From: Macrostomum hystrix
Lineage: Eukaryota > Platyhelminthes > Macrostomidae
Assembly (NCBI GenBank): GCA_950097015.1
Contig: CATNEN010000024.1
Span: 6,896,001 to 6,960,000 of the forward strand
Direction: 5' to 3'
DNA: 64,000 bases
Made by a program: the position numbers and the translations under genes. Below, one piece after another: positions 60,301 to 64,000 of the stretch. The notes below the pieces were generated by a model. The model did not search any database and had not been told where the DNA came from. It saw nothing but the letters and a program-made list of their open reading frames with translations. The first letter of the stretch is position 1. Each line of letters starts with the position of its first letter.

Positions 60301-63300
60301 ACACGTCCAAGTGATAGTCCTTGGCTAGCGCGTAGCACTCAACCTGCGGTCTCAGTTGCATGTGATCGCCGATCAGAATTAGCTGCTCGGTTTGATGACC
60401 AATGCAGGCGAGGAGATGTGGCTCGGTAACTTCGGCGGCCTCCTCCACAAGCAGCACACCGGGCTGTACCAGATCAAGCAGCTCTTTGTGTATAGAGGCA
60501 CCGGTGATCGTCATGCCGATGATGCGCCTACGTCGAAGGATAGCCGCATCCGCTGTGACTTCAATAAGTCTTCTTTCGCTCTCAAGCGTCTGAATAATGT
60601 TAAAAGATTTCTTCACTTCCTCGCGCAGTTTGTTAACAGCTTTGTAAAAGGCCTGCTGAAAGAACAGCAACTGTTCGGTTGGTGTTAGACGAGTTGGATC
60701 CTGCTGGCTAAGATGGGCAATTAGGCCGGAGGTACAACACTTTTCTAAATCTGGGTCGTGAACTATGCGTGAACTGTTGATAAACTTAAGGTGGGTCTTG
60801 TCCACTGCAGAATTTCCACTTCTAGATTCGCGACTGGCTAGCGATGAGAGAATCTGGTTCTCTCTTTCTTTAATTTCATCCTCATCGACTTCATCGACTG
60901 CAGTTGCCGTCCTAGACTCAGGATTCGAGTTCGTGGCCGCCGCTGGCATAGCGGAGATTTTTAGCCTTCGGGGCTGGTTGGCATGCAGCTGGGCTGCAAT
61001 AGCCGGCATTGACCGATCCACGCAGGCAGACAGAATGGAGAACGCCTTGGAGTCACTCCAAATTAACTCACGCAATTCGTCCTTCGATGCGCGCTTGACC
61101 TTTAACTCAGTTTCCGGCTGGGCAACAGGATGAGATCCTCTACTCGTTGAGCTAGACGAGCTTCTGCCAATGTGCTTAGTAATTCTTGCTAGGTAGGTCG
61201 CATTGCATTCATCAAGAATGGCGACTGCAGGATGCGCGAACAGCCAGTCAAGCCTCTTCAGAGTACTTTCAAAGTTCTTGGAGGCCTCTGCTATTTGGGA
61301 ATTAATAAGATGCAGAGAGTGAGTCTTGCTCCGATCCGGGTTTCTGCGACGCAGTTCTAGCAGGTTCAGGTGCTCCAGTCTCGGATCTTTGCACCTGCCA
61401 CCAATTCTGGCAATGTCGTCCTCGTGCTCGGGCAGCAGGTGAGACAGGAACTCATCCAACGCGTGATTCTTGTAGCACAGGACTAAAATAGGTCGATCCT
61501 GGAGCACTTCCAACTTAAGCAGTTGTCTAGCAATGAGTACACCAAGCAGTGTCTTGCCAGTTCCAGGAGGACCTTGGCACACGTAGATTCGTCTGCGGAA
61601 AACATTTTCAAAGGCTGTCGTCTGGCATGAGTCTAGCAGCAGGTTGCCAGTGGAGATAAACGGCAGGTTTAGCGGGGACTCGCCCACCATGCCGCCAGCA
61701 TTGCTGTTTTCAGCTTCCAACTCTCCATAGTACCGTTTGACGTAGGCTGGCTGAGATTCGGCGGCCGACATGTCGCCAAGGACCAGAGCGTCTGCAAACG
61801 GAAACTTCTCGGCGTCGAAGGACTTCAGAGTTTCCAAGACTGGCTCAAATGCGCGAAACATAGTTGGCGACTCGAGCATAATGAAGCCGCCTGAGGCATT
61901 GGTTGAGTTGAGCAGAAGACTCACAAGCACATCGCCGGCAGTCAGCTCTGAATTGCTCATGTACTGGCGCAGTTCCAGCCATACCAACCTCTGGCTGTTC
62001 AAATCCTGGCAATCTCTTTCAGCCACTGTGGCCCAGTACTGCTCAGTGAACTGCTCATCCCTGGCCAGACAGAGCAGATTGCCAGTCATCAGGCGCATAG
62101 ATTTCGCCCAGTCTCTTGGCGCCCGATCACAATCGAGGAGGTCAAACGTCACGCCGATGCAGGACGCCCCGCCGCGGCACAGCCGAATGGATCTAACCTT
62201 GACGTTGCAGTAGATTCTGATGTCCAGCTTGTGATTAAGCGTGCCCGACTTCACTTGGTCCATGCACTGTTGAAACTGCTCGAAGCAGTCGGCCCGAAGT
62301 AGTCTGCAAAATTGAGCGCGTTGGCGATGCTTGCCTCAGTACATTACTCGTACTCAAAAGAGTTCGATTTTCGTTCGATATGCCGCATAAAGAATTGAGA
62401 AATTAGGATTGTTTGTCCCGATTTATTCATGACAGTAGATACTTGAAGTACTCGTACATGCGCGGCATGAATGATTTTAGACTAATTCTTACTGACAAGT
62501 ATCTACTCCTACTCCTATTCAGTATCCTCACATCCTACTCAGAATCCTGACATCCTACTCAGAATCCTGACATCCTACTCAGAATCCTGACATCCTACTC
62601 AGAATCATGACACCCTACTCAGAATCATGACACCCTTATTAGAATCCTGACATCCTACTCAGAATCCTGACATCCTACTCAGAATCCTGACATCCTACTC
62701 AGAATCATGACACCCTACTCAGAATCATGACACCCTAATTAGAATCCTGACATCCTATTCAGAATCCTGACATCCTACTCAGAATCCTGACATCCTACTC
62801 AGAATCCTGACATCCTGCTCAGAATCCTGACATCCTACTCAGAATCCTGACAAGAGATTTGAGTATTCTGATATACGAATCAATCAAAATCCTTTCATTC
62901 CCAACATGATCCAGACATGCTACTGAAGCATTAAGAATTCTGACTTTAACTGTAAGCGTGAGCCAGACGCACCTGAACATCGTGTCAAAGTAGTCCTCAA
63001 CGGACTGATAGGGCCCATCGATCCTGGCCGGCTTCAGGCCAGTCAGCATGGAGCTGCGGCCTGCCGAGACCTCCTTACTTGTTGGCATGATGCTGGTCGA
63101 CCTGCGACCATCGGGCCGCATATCGGCCACAGCGGTTAGCAGATCTAGCAAAAGGCCGTTGCTAGGCGACATCGGAGCGGCCCTTAGCAAAGGCAGCAGG
63201 CGGGACAGGCAGCCGGGATCGTGGGCCAGTAGGCAGCGCGCAAAGTCAATAAGAATCCTTCGGTGCATACTGACTAACGAAGACGAATTGGAGGATTCCG

Positions 63301-64000
63301 CGGCATCGGCTGCCAGCAGTGGAGTCAGAAATCTAGCCAAGGTGGTCTGCGTGTCATCAGGGGAGTATGATGTCGAATACGGAAATATTATACTCAAATA
63401 CTTAACAGCTATCTAGTTGCTACCTGTGAGCTGGCCGTCTCCATGACAACATTCCATTTGCCATGCGCACCCGGCCGACTAGCAAGCAGTCGCTCCAGTG
63501 CAGTCAGCAGGCGACAGACGGCGCCGCCTAACCTGGCGTCGACGCAAAGTCCACAGTCGCCTAGCAGAGCCATCGACCAGACGGCTTCCGGATCGCCAAA
63601 CTCGGCGATGAGCCGACCGCAGCCCGCCAGCCGATTGTTGATCTTGTCCGCAATCTCTAGTAGGTGTTCAACGAATTTCAACCACTCGGCGCAGTCACGC
63701 CTGCTCAGGCGCAACAGCTGACAGTTGGCGATGCTGGACGAATGATCGCGACGGACTATTAGGCGGAGCCTATCGCCGCACTTTGGCGCCAGGGCGCCGT
63801 AGGCGGCAGTAACATCGGCTTGCCGAAGCAGCAGAAGCCTGTTCCCAATGATCGGTGCCTCTCCGCCTCCCTGGACGTTCGATGGAAGAAGCACAGTGGC
63901 TATGCCGGAGGCGGCTGCACCTGGTGCTGTGGGCAGCATCCACAGCTTGATGACGGCGTCCAGCTGCTCGTCTGGCGCCACGTCGCCGAATGAGAGATGG
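57377..64000 (-). CDS. ZNFX1-like SF1 helicase with NF-X1 zinc fingers and two PARP domains (5' partial)
   Basis: Minus-strand exons >64000-63424, 63346-62973 and 62303-57377 join in frame (CAG|GTAGC, TTCAG|GTGCG; acceptors CGCAG, TTGCAG), giving 1958 aa in the window; the N-terminus lies outside. The 5' exons fit the helical region of ZNFX1 proteins (SVEDYFDTMFR then LLRADCFEQF across the junction). Numbering from Met at 62263: Walker A GPPGTGKT 231-238; motif II VEEAAE 606-611; GDHMQLRPQ 632-640; IDLYQGDENDIVIVSL 818-833; NRRCVAQSRAR 849-859. This is a UPF1-like RNA helicase core. At least four Cys-rich NF-X1 repeats follow (CGHKC 1020, CSHPC 1074, CGHSC 1129, CGHPC 1184). The C-terminus has two ADP-ribosyltransferase folds: about 1265-1430 (FHGTS, GAGIYF, EFVIFD) and about 1475-1628 (FHGTK, GEGIYF, LVISD). 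All sit in one exon, so the fusion is not a gene-model artefact. ZNFX1 relatives act in small-RNA inheritance and antiviral sensing; the role here is inferred. Confidence 0.92.
62513..62851. repeat. 20-bp tandem array in an intron of the ZNFX1-like gene, about 17 copies
   Basis: The monomer is AATCCTGACATCCTACTCAG, with AATCATGACACCCTACTCAG variants occurring in pairs that recur about 120 bp apart. It fills about half of the intron at 62304-62972. Confidence 0.95.
63347..63423 (-). other. 77-bp intron of the ZNFX1-like gene
   Basis: Starts GTAGCAAC and ends ACACGCAG on the minus strand, phase 0. It carries in-frame stops (TAG) in the upstream reading frame. It is the only intron in the window that is short and free of repeats. 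Confidence 0.75.

Overview
This is a piece of animal nuclear genome. It holds three multi-exon genes with canonical GT..AG introns: a 7-cadherin-repeat protocadherin, a ZNFX1-type helicase and a secreted glycerophosphodiesterase. It also has tRNA-derived SINEs with target-site duplications, and nothing looks prokaryotic. The intron size mix (77 bp to about 2 kb), the mid-range base composition and the very heavy load of short tandem repeats suit a small invertebrate such as a free-living flatworm. That taxon is a guess; no species-diagnostic sequence was recognised.

Layout. 1-2633: a SINE fragment running into a 17-bp satellite. 3097-6418 (+): a three-exon GlpQ-like glycerophosphodiester phosphodiesterase whose two introns are almost entirely tandem arrays. 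8091-14118 (-): a three-exon protocadherin, with the ectodomain and membrane segment in one large exon and the cytoplasmic tail in two smaller ones. 14.2-57.3 kb: no convincing gene, but about two dozen tandem arrays. Each has its own unrelated monomer (4-95 bp), and they are separated by a few hundred bases of apparently unique DNA, a full-length SINE, weaker tRNA-like segments and one hAT-type terminal repeat. 57377 to beyond 64000 (-): the 3' part of a very large ZNFX1-like gene, an SF1 RNA helicase plus NF-X1 zinc fingers, that ends in two PARP catalytic domains.

By my estimate tandem arrays fill roughly 40% of the window, and they occur inside genes too: four of the six introns seen contain one. 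Almost every long open frame in the 14-57 kb interval is a by-product of these arrays and is not listed as a gene. The three genes show no functional link to one another.

Most notable: (1) the helicase/NF-X1/PARP-PARP fusion, with one PARP domain keeping a full H-Y-E triad and the other having Met at the Glu position; (2) the density and private nature of the tandem arrays, including one whose last monomer supplies a gene's 3' splice site; (3) SINE or tRNA-like sequence sitting at the edges of several arrays.
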